A stretch of DNA of 64,000 nt from Paulownia fortunei (taxonomy: Eukaryota > Streptophyta > Magnoliopsida > Lamiales > Paulowniaceae), in the NCBI GenBank assembly GCA_019321725.1, contig CM033120.1:2702275-2766274 (forward strand), read 5' to 3'. Of the stretch, positions 13,398 to 26,009 are shown one piece after another. The position numbers and the translations under genes are program-made. The notes under the pieces are model-generated. The model searched no databases, was not told the origin of the DNA, and saw only the letters and a list, made by a program, of their open reading frames with translations. Position 1 is the stretch's first letter. The number at the start of each line of letters is the position of its first letter.

Positions 13398-14547
13398 TTC
13401 TTTTCATTTCCCTCATTACTTCCACACCCCTAACTGCCTCCAACACACAGTACACGCAAATCTTACTGCAATACCTCCCATACGAAGACCCAATCTGTCG
13501 TTATTTTCCAATGAAGCTGCATTTCATTCATGGGTTTGATTATTTTGGGCGAAAGATGATGTCGTGCATTTATAAATCTATTTTTTTATTTTTTATATTT
13601 TTTTTCGTTTATCTGCATTTGGTTATTTTTTGAATTTCTTGTTGGTCTGGTTATCCCTTTCCATGGGTGAAATTTTGCTAGCAACAATTCGTCGTTTTCA
13701 TTGGAAGACTCATATGGTAGCAGAGCCGTATTGAGTGTTTTTGGTTTTGAACAAGGATGTGGGGGGCTTGTGGGAGTTGGAAGAAATGATGAGACTCCCC
13801 ATCTGTTGAAGAGTTGCATCCTAGACCAGCATGAGTAGATGATGAAAAACTTGATTGACATGTTTCAGAGTAGGCTCACAATAAATTTATAAAAAACTAG
13901 TATAAGTTTTGATATCTCGGTGGGCCTACCCATATTTTCTGGACTTATGGAACATATATATATATATATAATATTCAAATATCTCAATTTATGACAAATT
14001 AAAATTTGGAATTTCAAAACCCCTATCTCTAAAATTGTAAAGTGGGTAAATCGTGGGATATATTTCAATTGGATCATAAGTTCCTTTTGTGAACTGTACA
14101 CTTCTACGCACAAAGAGCTAATTTCAAAGTAATTACACCATATCAAACTCCCGCCGCAAGGTCCCACTGGCAGTACAATGATTATTTCATACCAAAATTC
14201 AATCGAAAATTCCCATCAGAATTCGAACCCTTTGATATGAACTAAAATCACAAAAGGAAAATAACTCATTTAGGGAATTCGAGTATGCATCCCATTCGGG
14301 GCTGACCCAAAAAATTATTCAAATTCTCAGCCAGATAAAGTGTTCACTTTCCATAATTAAAGATTGACACATGTCCTAGTTAAAATTTATAAATAGCCTT
14401 CTGTCAAAGAGGGAGATGTCATTTATTACTCTTACTAAATTTCTTCCATAATTTTCTCTATTTTTTTTTTTATCTTTCCTTAAGAAATTTAATTTTACTA
14501 TCGAAAGATTATAACTGGAGATTATATTAGCAAACCTAACAATCTCT
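13398..14547. other. Non-coding, no recognised gene
   Basis: Short open frames exist on both strands (for example minus 13865-14167) but none has recognisable similarity or composition. A stretch at 13640-13860 has higher GC than its surroundings and may be an unrecognised fragment. Confidence 0.4.
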
Positions 14548-14605
14548 GTGAGTTCATGATATAGGGATTGGACCGTGTGAGTTCATGATATATGGATTGG
14601 ACCGT
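14548..14605. repeat. 29 bp tandem duplication
   Basis: GTGAGTTCATGATATAGGGA plus nine bases is repeated immediately with a single G/T difference. It abuts the 124 bp duplication to its right. Confidence 0.9.
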
Positions 14606-14606
14606 T

Positions 14607-14854
14607 GCAAGATTTGTTGATCACACATGTCACCTTCAGTTGGGGTTAAAATCAAAGTTGAGAGTTTTGGGCCCAGATCACATATAATATGATCTATTCA
14701 TTCAATTTTTAGAAGTCATGGACACCGCTTGTAAGATTTGTTGATCACACATGTCACCTTCAGTTGGGGTTAAAATCAAAGTTGAGAGTTTCGGGCCTAT
14801 ATCACATATAATATGATCTATTTATTCAATTTTTAGAAGTCATGGACACCGCTT
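14607..14854. repeat. 124 bp tandem duplication
   Basis: Two adjacent copies (14607-14730 and 14731-14854) begin 'g(c/t)aagatttgttgatcac' and end 'tggacaccgctt'. Only about five differences are visible over 124 bases, so the duplication is recent compared with the surrounding transposon decay. Confidence 0.9.
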
Positions 14855-15113
14855 GTAATGCTTGCACACAATTAAAAGGGACTTATCCCCATTAAAAGTG
14901 CAAAGATGTCAAGCTATCTCAAGCAATATTTGAGTTCGAATTCAGATATATAAGACTGGAGTCGAGCCCATTTTTTCTTATTCAGTAGGTCAAAAATGAT
15001 ATATTTATATAACCCATTAATATATTACTCCATTTATCAGCATTTTTTAGGTCTCTAGTGGTATGAATAGGTTTAGAAAAGAGTCTCAATATGATGTGAA
15101 ATCACTTTTTACT

Positions 15114-15603
15114 TGTAGGGTTGATGAGCTGCAAAGCTGATGATCTGTAGAGTTTATGGGCTGCAGAGCTGTAGGGCTGCGGAGGTGGGAAGCTAGTAAG
15201 TCATTACTTGTATCATGAACAAGTGTTAGGGGCACCGTGGTAGTCCGACAAAGATCCTCCAATGCTCAAGTCAGCAAGTTGAGTAGGTAAATTAAACCAG
15301 AAACTAGAAAGTACTTAAAACTTAATTGATTGCGTACATTCCAATTATGAAATAAGGGGGTATTTATAGTTATAAGGTCAAAGGGTGTAATCATGTGTGG
15401 AGCAGTGCATGCACCAAATGGATCTTATAGACCCATTGGACTGAATTTATCATATGAACCTCTTTAAATCGTTTTATTGGGCTTATTTTATTAGATCAAA
15501 TCTTTGTTTCGGCCCATAATCTAGACATACCTCTTGAACTTAGCTTCTTGGGCCTATTATGGACATTGACTTCTTGAGCCTATTTTGGGCTCAAGGCCCA
15601 TCA
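15114..15603 (-). repeat. 3' LTR of minus-strand element
   Basis: This 490 bp sequence is directly repeated at 18756-19240. It starts TGTAGGGTTGATGAG and ends GGCTCAAGGCCCATCA on the plus strand. Read on the minus strand it has TG...CA ends and an 'ataaataccccctt' TATA-like block, similar to the LTR at 34194-34616. The purine-rich 'aagagtggagggctta' on the minus strand just outside it (15604-15620) fits a polypurine tract and makes this the 3' LTR. Confidence 0.75.
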
Positions 15604-17245
15604 TAAGCCCTCCACTCTTGGTCAAGTCTCACATAGGGAAGGTTGGTCGAGAGTAGAGAACGTTAGAATCGTCACCTTTTGAGGTGAATAACTTGGGGCA
15701 GATCACCTCTTGGGGTGAGCAGCTTTGGATTACATTCCTTATCCATTTTAGAATATCTCCGTCTTGATATTTATTTATTTAGTTGTCGGCCATGTGGACC
15801 AACATAAGCCCCCCTTTTACGAAACTTACAAAATTTCCTCATTTGTGTGGCTAACAATAGCTTTCTTGGCTTCATAGTTTCACATAGTCATTTTCACTGT
15901 GTAATTTGGCTTTTAAAGACTAGAAAGAAGGATGAGTGTTGGCAAGGAGTCATCATTGTTAACGTCTTTTCATGTTGTTACTGCCTTCAAGGACGCCGTA
16001 GAGGATCAACAAGAATTTAGATTGAGTTATTGGTTTGGTTTTGTGGTTGTTGTCACTAGTCGGTTTAAGTCTCGACCTGAACTTAGTGATTCGTATTGCT
16101 CCCAAAAAAATACGTAGCCCATTTATAGGGATTGCACATGTTTTCAATGTGTAGACAATGGAAATACTTGGATTTTTTCCAGTCTCTCTTTCTCGCTCTT
16201 ACCTTGTTGACTTTTTTTCTTGATATCATGTTGAACATATCGGTACAATCTCATGGTGGAGTTTAAAATTTAGAGAATCATGGTCCTAATGATGTCGTAG
16301 AGGTTGGGGTGACGACACTAGGGTGCTGCTACTGGATTCATGTTTGCCTACCATCTCGTCGAGCGGTGTTCATGCAAAGGCGATGCTGCCCAGATCAATC
16401 AGCGATGGCGCATGTGACGGTAGGTCAAGTGCGATGTGTAGGTCAAGCATGTTGCACATGCGCTGTTCGAGTGAGTAGGTCATGTGATCTTATCTAGCAT
16501 AGATCGGGCATGACACATGCATAGGTCGATCGTAGTGTGAGCGTGTTGTAATTGTTAATTGTCATCTCTATATCGCTTCTGCGTTGGATTGCTTCATCTA
16601 GTTAGGGAGTTGGTTGGAGGGGTTATGTCGAGTCCAATTACTAGTGGGATTTTTGCTCGGATTCATATATGCCATTTATTCTTTTCCCCATAGTGGGAGT
16701 GAGTCAAGTGAAGGACATTAAGTCTTCAAGATCATTATCATTGTCATCGTCGTCACCAGAGTCTAGTGAGTCCGAGAACGAGATCATTGTTTCTCTATCT
16801 CGAGGTCTAGCTGGGTTGGCGGATGTGTTTGATAAGCCCTCTACTTGTAGTTGCATCATGGACGTCAAGGTATTAACACACGTTTGTGCGTTAGTAGACT
16901 CATATTATTTAGCCATTTTTCTTTGTTGGATGTATGGTTGATCTACTTAGTATTTTTAATGCTTTCACTTTATTTTTGCATCTAATGCATTTTCATTTGC
17001 GTAAGTTCTCATAAATTGACTTTTCGTACCCTTTTGGTAGAAAGGGCGAGCCACCTATTCGGGATGAGAGAAGTGATGATGATTGATGTGACACTAACGT
17101 ATGTCGGCGCAAGTAAGGCGGTAGTCCTTCTTCCTCCCTCGAAAGGGCAATGAGCAAAGGTCGTTGTCGTGTGATGTAGTTGGTGATGCTGGAGGGCAGC
17201 CCATTGAAGTGCCACCAGAAGATCATCATCTTGGGGCGAGAAGGT

Positions 17246-17430
17246 GTGATAAGCTCCTCCTGGGGGCGCGGAGATATGTGAGCTCCTCCTAGGGGCACGG
17301 AGGTATGTGAGCTCCTCCTGGGAGCGCGAAGGTGTGTAAGATCCTCCTAGGAGCGCGGAGGTATGTGAGCTCCTCCTAGGAGCACGGAGGTGTGTGAGCT
17401 CCTTTTGAGGGTGAAAAAGTGTACGAGCTC
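17246..17430. repeat. 29 bp minisatellite, about six copies
   Basis: The unit is approximately GAGCTCCTCCTAGGAGCACG followed by GAGGTATGT. It repeats head to tail with a constant 29-base period and scattered substitutions. Related units reappear near 18185-18265. Because 29 is not a multiple of three, the repeat is read in different frames and the resulting long minus-strand ORF is not a real protein. Confidence 0.85.
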
Positions 17431-17439
17431 CTCTTTTGG

Positions 17440-17580
17440 ACACATTCGCTAGGTCTTTCGGTGCCTAGACGCATTCGCTAGGTCTTTGTGTTGCTTGAAT
17501 GCACTCTTCAGTTCTTTAGGTGGCTAGACAAGTTTGTTAGGACTTTCTGGTGCCTAGACGGTTTTGCTAGGTCTTTTGGT
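17440..17580. repeat. 'CGCTAGGTCTTT' repeat cluster
   Basis: About four diverged units of 30-40 bases contain 'gctaggtctttcggtgcctagacg'-type sequence shortened or altered in each copy. It directly follows the 29 bp minisatellite. Confidence 0.7.
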
Positions 17581-17664
17581 GGGGCAAACTATGTTGAAAA
17601 GACTTCCAAGTAAATGGAGTCTACTCTGTTGGCGAAACTTCTTCACACCAGCTAGTGTTGGTAT

Positions 17665-17835
17665 AAGAATTTTGGACGTGCCGTGCAGATCGAGCCATGC
17701 TTGACTCGACCTAACCAGGTCGAGCTGGCTGGGCTCGATCAGGTTTTTTTTTCAGAACATGCCGTGTAGGTCGAGCCATGCTCGACTTGACCTAACCATA
17801 TCGAGCTCGCTGGGCTTGACCTATTTTTTTTTTAG
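17665..17835. repeat. About 90 bp tandem duplication
   Basis: Two copies share 'gtgccgtgcagatcgagcc' and 'atgccgtgtaggtcgagcc', then 'gacctaacca', 'tcgagct' and a T-run. A further set of 'agcagctcgcacgcccagc' units follows at 18350-18400. Confidence 0.75.
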
Positions 17836-18755
17836 TCGAGCGCATTGAGTTCATTGGGCTAAACCTGGATTTAACTTGGAGTGGACCTCCTTCATGTACG
17901 AGCAAGGTTGCTTGTCTTCTCCTAGTCCTAGTCCTAGTCCACATAGTAGTAGCGCTTCACAGACCTCGTGGTCGTAGCCCCTTAGGGGGCTTAGCCCAGG
18001 TGAGTTGTTCATCTCTTGCTTATGCTTAGTCCATTTACTTATTTTTTTTTCTTTTGGGCGCTTTATGCAATGATTGTTGCTTTATACTTCTCATGATGGA
18101 GGAAGTCGGTTCTCTGAGCCGGTAGCTCCTCTCTACAAGTAGAACTTCTTGAAGGCACGAGCGTGAGAGCTCATGTCGGTGCAATAGCGTAAGCTCCTCT
18201 TGGGGGCTTTATGGTGCATAAGCTTCTCCTAGTAGCGCGATGGCGCACGAGCTCCTCTTGGGGGTGATCAACTTGGGGCAGGTTACCTTATACTCTTCGT
18301 GCCGAAAATATGAGTTGCAGCTCGACAGCGAGCAACGTGCAATCTAGGTGAGCAGCTCGCACGCCCAGCAAGCTAGGGGAGCAGCTCGCATGCCCAGCGA
18401 GTTCAGGTCACACGAGTAGTAAGCTGCCAGTTCGTGCGCCCAGTGATGGCATGATAAGTCATGACGCCTTCCCTCGAGAGCCTAGAATCGAGCCTCATCA
18501 TCGTCAGTTTCCTAGTGGAGTGGGTCCTATCGAGCTTCAATACTTAGAAGGGGCTCTCCTTGAGATAATTAAGGTTGTTCTTCATCTTCCAGTTTGCGAG
18601 GGTGAATCTTAGGATGATGAGTCCAGTGAGGGGGGTACCTCTACGAATTTTAGTAAATCCAACAGAGTGGAAGAGACCCCTGCTTATGAACTTGGTACAG
18701 AATTAGGTGAAGAGGTAGGAGAGCTTCCTTTAGATGGTTAGTCTTCAGATGAGCT

Positions 18756-19240
18756 TGTAGGGTTGATGAGTTGCAAAACTGATGAGCTTATGGGCTGCAG
18801 AGCTGCGGAGCTGTATGGCTGCGGAGTTGGAAAGCTAGTGAGTCACTATTTAAGCCATGAACAACCGTTAGGGGCGTCGGGTAGCCCGGCAAAAACCCTC
18901 CGCGCTCAAGTCAACAAGTTGAGTAGGTGAATTAAACCACAAACTAGAGAGTATTTAATATTTAATTGATTGTGTACCTTTCAATTATGAAATGAGGAGG
19001 TATTTATAGTTGTAAGGTCAGATGATGTAATCCTATATGAAGTAATGCATGCACTAAATGAATATTCTACGCCCATTGGGCTGAATTTATCATATAAACC
19101 TTTTCAAATCATTTTATTTGATTTGCTTTATTGGATCAAAATTTTATTTTGACCCATAATTTAAACAGAATTCTTGAACTTAGATTATTGGCCCTATCAC
19201 GAACCTTGATTTTTGAGCCTATTTTGGCTCAAGGCCATCA
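18756..19240 (-). repeat. 5' LTR of minus-strand element
   Basis: This is a direct repeat of 15114-15603 at about 485 bp. It keeps the same ends, TGTAGGGTTGATGAG and GGCTCAAGGCCATCA, with scattered substitutions and small indels between the copies. No perfect target-site duplication was found (ttact on the left, caata on the right). Confidence 0.75.
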
Positions 19241-22200
19241 CAATAGATTTTTTAAAAAAATTCTACTAAGCTTGCATGATTTTCGCTAATCAGTATTAAG
19301 CTACTTTTCGTTCAAAGCATTTTACAAAGTTGTGTTTCAATCAAGATATTAAATATCGGTATTGATATATATTATAGATTAGTAAATTTACGAAAGTTTT
19401 TATGGAATTTTGAGGATATGTAAAATTTCTATTTTCGATTTGGAAAAAAATGTAAATTTACAGAAATAGTTGAAAAATTAAATGAAACTTTTGAAACTTT
19501 AATTAACACGATTATGCATATTTTAAACTGAAATGTGAATGATGTATATATAATTCTATTAATGAAATGATTAAAAATTTATTGCGGTTAATTTAAAAAT
19601 AACAAAAAAAAATTATAATTTTGTGGTAAAATAATGACTTAATCTCATAAAAACTTTATTATGCATTCATAATATTAATTAAATCCATAATTCATAACCT
19701 CAAAGAGTTTTCACCAATGAGATCTTCCCAAATGACAAGGATGAGGTCTAAAAATTTTAAAATTTTTTGGGTTTGAGTCTCATCTATATATGAGTTTTTG
19801 TCCTTAATTCTATGTTTTCATTTAGAATTATTGACTATATTTAATTAATTTTTGATATGTTGACGTAATGAGTTATGTATTCTATCATTAACCTAAATAT
19901 ATAAGAACTACATGAAGTTTCTATTAGAATAGAAATCAGTCACTTGTTTTCCTCGGATTGTAGATGCCTCGATTTTGCACTAAGAAACACTTGTAAATTT
20001 CCACAGAAAACTAAATATAAAATGGCCAATAGGAATCTTTTCCTCTCAATATAAAATCAAAAGAGCCAAATCCAGTTGGAGCCAATCATTGTACCACTCC
20101 CACACAAGCTATTCAAAACCAAAATCAACCAATGAAGCCAACCTCACCATGGACCTCCTGACACTACAACCCCTTTTATTGGGACCAACGATGGTTTTTC
20201 TTAGTCACAACGGGGGAGGGGGATGAGCCCATTATACCCAAAGCACTCAAAAACCTCAATTTCAAGTTATTCCATACATCCAACCTCATAAAAAGCATTG
20301 ACCAAACTTTTTAAAAGCTTGAGAATACCAAAAAATTACGTAAAACCCATCCGCACCCAATCAAAAAATCTAAATAAAGACAAAAAGAGGGTCTCTTGAA
20401 GGCTGTCTACCCTTCCAACTCACTCTAAAGATACAAGCTAGAAAAATTTAAATATCTCATCCGAAGAAAGGCCGCACAGCCCTCCCCTAGCGGGTTCTGC
20501 CCTCCAGATCCTCAATTTTTAACAAAGACCAAAAGGAAAGGTTAAAGGGTTGCACGGCCCTTGGAACCCCCAAAACTTGCTCTAATTGCTTGAAAGAGGA
20601 TACGTAAACGTTTTCATCTGAAATTTGAACTTAACAATACCACAACTTTAAATTTACACTTGCATTCACGTACATACATGCATATATATTATATTATTTC
20701 TCACTTTTGTTGATAAATGATGGTTGAAAATGGTATAGTGGAAGACCCAACAACACATTCCCTCATCGTACTTTGACTTTGGAATCTAGATTTTAGTTAG
20801 TATACTCTTTGTTAGTCTCCTTGGCCTCTTTAGGGTGGGTATAGGGGCTATGTATTCTTCTTACTTATTTCGTAGTCATTTTCACTAAATTACATGTAGT
20901 AAGAAATAAATTGATATGTACTTTTCATTTCAAAAATATAATATACTTTTTGTAATAGAAGTTTATCCAAAGTTATTTAATTTGGGTTTTCTACTTTCCT
21001 TTTCAAAGAGTATGTTGGTGATTCCCATTTTTCCCCCTCTTTCTTTATCCCATTAAGGGTTGCGATGGCAAACACTTGGGGGGGGGGGGCAGATTGGCCT
21101 GCCGACCTTCACTTTCATATTTAGAATGCGGATCTTCTTTAGCTACCTAAAGCCGATAAATCTTGTTTGGGAGAAATTGGTCACTATGGATCCAAAATAA
21201 GTCCAAAAGTCTCAAAGTCCTGGAAAGCTAGAATCCTGTTGGAACAAATGCTGCATAATATTCAAGTGCTATGGGAAAAAAGTTGGGGTGGGGGTGGGGG
21301 TCTGTCCTCGGCTAGCTGAAATATCCAAAATGCCCAAATGAGTCTCCAACACAACATATAATTAGGGGGACTCGGGGGATTTTTAGATTCAAATCAGAGT
21401 CAAACCCTACTATAATTAAGTCAATTTAGGATATCTATATAACTCAAAATATGCAGAGTTTAGAAAGAGTTCCTAGAATCCAAGAGAACTTACCAAAATC
21501 ATGAAAATGAGGAAGTATTTATAAACATCCCTAAAGGGTAGAGCAAAAATATCGTACTGCGCTCTTGAGCTTGTTTGGTTTCACTTTTATTTTCAACTTT
21601 GTTTTATTATTATTATTATTATTATTTAAACCGCTAAAAATATGTTTGTTTATTCATGACTATTTTCAACAAAATGCCTCTTTTTATATTTTCTGACATA
21701 TAGCCACCATTTTCAAATCTAATACACCTTTTGTCAAATAGAACCAAGATACGACATTCTTTTAATTTAAAAATAATTATAATTGACTAAATAATTAAAT
21801 ATCTCTTTCTATTCTCATAATAGAACCCATAATAAGTTAAATAATAATTTTTATCTCAATTTGACTAAAGGGACATAATAAAAAGTAATGAGACCCGTAA
21901 GAAACTAAATTATAATTTTATCCCAAAATTATTTAACTCATATGACACCAATAAAAATATTGGGACTCATATATTAAGACTTTTATATTAAATTATCATT
22001 TTCAATCCTATAAGTCAATATTTCTGTTACTCATCCAAATACATTTTTTTTTCAAACAAAAAAATAATAACAAAACAAAAATACATATACAAACGTTAAA
22101 ATTGAAAATTATAAATGAAAATGAAACCAAATCGGCTCTTGTTAAAGTGTTTGAAATGATTCAATAACCATGTGCTACCAAACTAGCTTCGTTTTCTAGT

Positions 22201-24520
22201 TTAGGGACATCATGGTAGTTAGATTCTATCCTTTTCCACCTTTGTCCTATTTTATATTGCTATGTCCATTGAACTCTAGGCCCACTTTCCCTCGACAAAG
22301 TCGTTACTTTCAAATGTTATGTCCATTCTTAAGACAATTTTTATTCACATGACTACCCAAGGAATAAATGGGCCATTCCTAGCTCATTTGTTGGATCTTT
22401 GTGAAAAGTAATTTGGACTTTTCTATTGGATTGTTTAATACCTTATTACTACGTCCTTACTTGAGTTATAGGATTCATAACATGACATCAATTTGGATAC
22501 TGTGATTATGTATCATTAAATTATATATGATGATATAAATATTTTATTTTATAATATTATTATACGCATTTAATAATTTATAATTTTACTTATATAGTAT
22601 GTAGTCAATTAACATGTTTAAAATTTGTGCCAAGTTATAGGTCCTTGTAAATTGTCAATTAGAGTTAAAAAATAAATTAAGTTACTCGAGATCGATTATT
22701 AAAAATTGATTTAAACTCGATTCATTAACTTAAAAAATTAAGTTTGAATATATTTGTTTGTTCCATAAGATTTGAAACTCGACTCGATTAGTGAAAAATT
22801 AAAAATTTATGTACAAAAAGATTGGCTACTCACGCTCGATTTGTGTTCGATTTAATTAAAACTCGTTCAAACTCAACTCGATTAACAATTAAACCAAACT
22901 CAAATACAAATTTTAAAACTCTATAAAAATTTAAACAAACTTAAATAGTAATATATTCGGCTCGACTCAATTAGTTTTAACTCTATTCCCAATTACTAAT
23001 TTTAGAACAAATATCCTTATTATAACAGTAATGGTGTAAAATAATAGAAGCAGTAATTTTTGTGCACACACAGAAGCTATATCTAAGTGGTTGTAGATTT
23101 TTGTGCAAGATTTATCATTTATCTGTTTGTATATGTGAGTGAGAGATAGTCACATTTATGATCTAACTCATTGTGCATAAGAGTTCTGCATTACCACATG
23201 CTTATTGCTATTTGTGTTTACAAAGAATCGAAATCAAAATAAATTAATCAGTCATCTTGAAAATTATGATTAGAGTTTATCAAGATTAATATTTTCTCTT
23301 ACTTTGTTCTTTATTCATTATTATTACGTACTTATAAACGAAGAACAACGTGCAAATGGGTCTATGGAGTGAATATTTGGGTCTGTGTACTTGAGGGTAT
23401 TTTCAACATTTTTCACCTATTAAGGAGATTTATAAGTAAATGGCAAAAAATTTCTTTGAAGGACTTAAGCTGGAGGAGTGTTGAATTCATTGAGCTTGTT
23501 TCAAACTCTTGTGAGTAAATTGATTGCTATAAAACCTGGACGCATGTTAACGATGAAGTGATTGTGATTCATCTTTCACATGTTACAACAATATATTAAA
23601 TGTGTTGATAGATAAATGTCTCATTTTTTATAAAATGAGATATTTGTCCATCATCCAATCATGCGATAGACAATTCACTGGGTATAGCGTGGATATTACC
23701 ATTGTAATCACATGAATATAATTAATGATTGCTATCTATAATGTCGCTCCACATCCCACATAATGTAAGGTTCTCTCCATATAAATAACCTCATCTCCCA
23801 AAATTAAGCAAGAGCAAGAAATAACTTTCTAAATTCCTAGAACTCTATCCTCAAGCTTGTGAATTTTTTGATGGACCAATACAGTACATCTTTAAAATCC
23901 TATGACTAGTGTAGAATAATGTTTGGAGCTCTCTCCAACCATAATATAAATTTTTTAATCCGAACGACCTCAATTAAAAAAAAAAAAAGAGTCTGTAAGA
24001 CCTTCAAATATTTCTGAATATCTATTTAAGATGGGGGAAATAGAAATAGCCAAGCGATACTAGTAGTATGCATTGCACCTGTGGATAGAGCTGGTACTTG
24101 GCGAGCTGATTTTAGGCACAATCATGGTGCTTCCAATAGGCCAAATTGAAACCAATAAGTTTGATCTCACTTGGTCGAGATAGTTCTCATTTATTAGGCT
24201 TAGGTAGTCCTACTAAAAGGCCTAGGCCTAGATGTTAAATTCAAGCTTAACTATGGTAGCTTGTATGATCAAGGAAGTGATGAGTTTGAGCTCTACAAAA
24301 AAAAAACAAAATCTTAAAGGTATATAAAGGTTTTTATTTCTAGGTTTAAGGTATGTTTAGACTATTCAACCCTATTATTGCGTTCTATCACCTTTCCCAT
24401 AAACAAATTCTAGCTTAATTATCAAAGGGTTTTTATTGGGTCAAAGTTCAATGTCCCTGAACGTATTTGGGTGTAGGAATTCTTAGTGTGGAATAAGATT
24501 TCTTAGTGCAAAGCTGAGAA
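19241..24520. other. Long gene-free stretch
   Basis: No coding region or RNA gene was recognised. Visible items: a G-run near 21080, 'ttattattattattattatt' near 21606, a diverged 'ctcgactcgatt' repeat zone at about 22660-22990 and a palindrome at 23607-23652. The parts at 20150-20600 and 21050-21450 have higher GC and may be old LTR pieces, but I cannot assign them. Confidence 0.45.
23607..23652. repeat. 21 bp inverted repeat (hairpin)
   Basis: The arms GATAGATAAATGTCTCATTTT and AAAATGAGATATTTGTCCATC pair almost completely around a four-base spacer. It may be the core of a small fold-back element. Confidence 0.7.
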
Positions 24521-24524
24521 ACGA

Positions 24525-24550
24525 ACCAAGTAGGGTTGTCTGTGGAAAAT
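24525..24550 (+). other. Candidate primer binding site
   Basis: 'gggttgtctgtggaaaattt' resembles the 'ggcgtcgtttgtgggaa' after the LTR at 28610 and lies upstream of a plus-strand gag remnant. The LTR that should precede it was not clearly delimited. Confidence 0.35.
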
Positions 24551-25079
24551 TTGATTCAAGATGTAAGGATATAACAGAAAATGGATAGAATAACGATGTA
24601 AGGGGGAGAGGATCTAGCATCGGTTAAATCAGTGGTTTTATATAGAAAAGCAGCAAATATGGTTCCATTGGCTGATCCATGACAAAATGCAATCCAGCCA
24701 GGGTTGATTCAATTAATAGGTAACATACCTGATCATGGTGGCAGTAGACGAAGCTATACAAAAAAAAAGTTAAAGTATCTCCGACTCCACTACCTTTGCC
24801 TCCCTATCAGGCGCAGGAAATAGTGGTAGGGGATGACAAGATAAACTAGCAGATGATGAGAGAGGTAAGCAGTAAGTTACACATCGATACAACTCCACCA
24901 TGAGAAAGGCAATACGATGAGATCGCAATTGGATCTCACAGAGAATGTGGAAGTAAGGAATATGAATATGATGATGATGAAGTTTGCTAAGGGCTATTCA
25001 ATCTAGAAGAGGGGGATTCCATTTAGGGAGGTGGTGATGGTAGATGAGTTGCCTTTTAATTTTAAGTTGATTAACCATG

Positions 25080-25870
25080 GATTACGATGGGACGATGGAT
25101 CCATGAGAGCACTTGTACAATTATGAAAACTTCTCTTTTTTATATTGTTATTTCGATGGTGTGAAGTGTAAGGTGTTCTTAACGACTCAAGTGAAGGCTG
25201 TCTAGCAGTATTTTAACCAGTTAGCACTATAATATACACATTTATTTAAAGAGTTTGGCTCTAGATTCCTTTGCCAATTCGTCAATAGGACAAAGTATCA
25301 AAAGACACTTTGAGCCTTTTTAGTATGAGACAAAGAAAATGAATCTCTAAGGAGCCAATTAAGAGTTTCAATTCGACATCCTTTAGCTAATGCTTTTGCA
25401 TAGGGATTGCTGGAAGGAGTTTTTTTTTCTCTAGTGAAGAAACCTTTATGGGATTTTGATGGCCTACTGTTTCGAGTTGAGAAGTACATAATTATGAAAG
25501 AGGCTAATAAGATGAATGAGTGAAGTGAGGGAAAAGAATGAGGAAAAGTGGGAAGAATGAAAACGAAAGCACGTCGTAAAACCTCGAACTGAGTTAAGAG
25601 AGGGATATAGTGTTGTACCATTCTCCAAGAAGTGCGGGAATTATAATCCCTTCAAGACATGCACATCATAAGCTTTGATGGTTGTTGAAGGTTATAGCAT
25701 AGTGAGATAGCATATAAGTTTTTAATTGGGACCAAGCCAACCTAAATCTGATAAATTTTGTAGATATCATAATGAAAATGGGCATGTTACAGAGAAGTGC
25801 TACCATCTAAAGGATGAGCTCAAAGGCTGATCAGAAGGGGATATCTCAAGAAAAGTGTATAGAGAAAGGG
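25080..25870 (+). pseudogene. Ty3/Gypsy gag remnant
   Basis: A plus-strand reading with stops gives the capsid-domain order. DGSMDPYEHLYNYENF is at about 25088, a KVFLTT...FNQLAL block follows, and then FKEFGSRFLCQFVNRTKYQK, ENESLRSQLRV and EKYIIMKEANK. Near 25747-25830 a C-x-x-H knuckle-like segment, KFCRYHNENGHVTEKC, with YHLKDELKG after it, matches the Gag C-terminus of Tat-type elements. The frame is interrupted by several stops. The open minus-strand frame at 25298-25621 is the shadow of this region. Confidence 0.7.
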
Positions 25871-26009
25871 CAAAGAGATGAGAAGATATACAAGAGAATA
25901 GAACCCATGGAGAGAGTATGAAAATCATCGAGTAGATAGGACTAGAGACGTTAAGTCATGTCTCAAGTTATGATAGGAGAGAGAGTCAACATGTTGAAAA
26001 CCCTTCTAG

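Larger units (their letters stand above)
15604..18755 (-). mobile_element. Interior of non-coding LTR element
   Basis: About 3.15 kb between two LTR copies holds no recognisable gag or pol on either strand. The longest frames (minus 16993-17443) are translations of tandem repeats. The interior is rich in minisatellites, as in the hypervariable 3' untranslated regions known from Tat/Ogre-type Gypsy elements. The primer binding site expected just left of 18756 is not clear. Best described as a non-autonomous or heavily deleted Gypsy-type element. Confidence 0.6.

Noticed and set aside
16993..17443. Long minus-strand ORFs (101 and 144 codons)
   Set aside because: They translate a 29 bp tandem repeat whose period is not a multiple of three, plus neighbouring repeats. 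The openness is a by-product of GC-rich repeats and there is no recognisable domain.
19695..19800. Possible tRNA-derived SINE ('gggtttgagtctcatc')
   Set aside because: A B-box-like word is present, but no matching A box, tail or second copy was found.
25298..25621. Minus-strand 107-codon ORF
   Set aside because: It lies opposite the Gypsy gag remnant, which matches the capsid domain on the plus strand.
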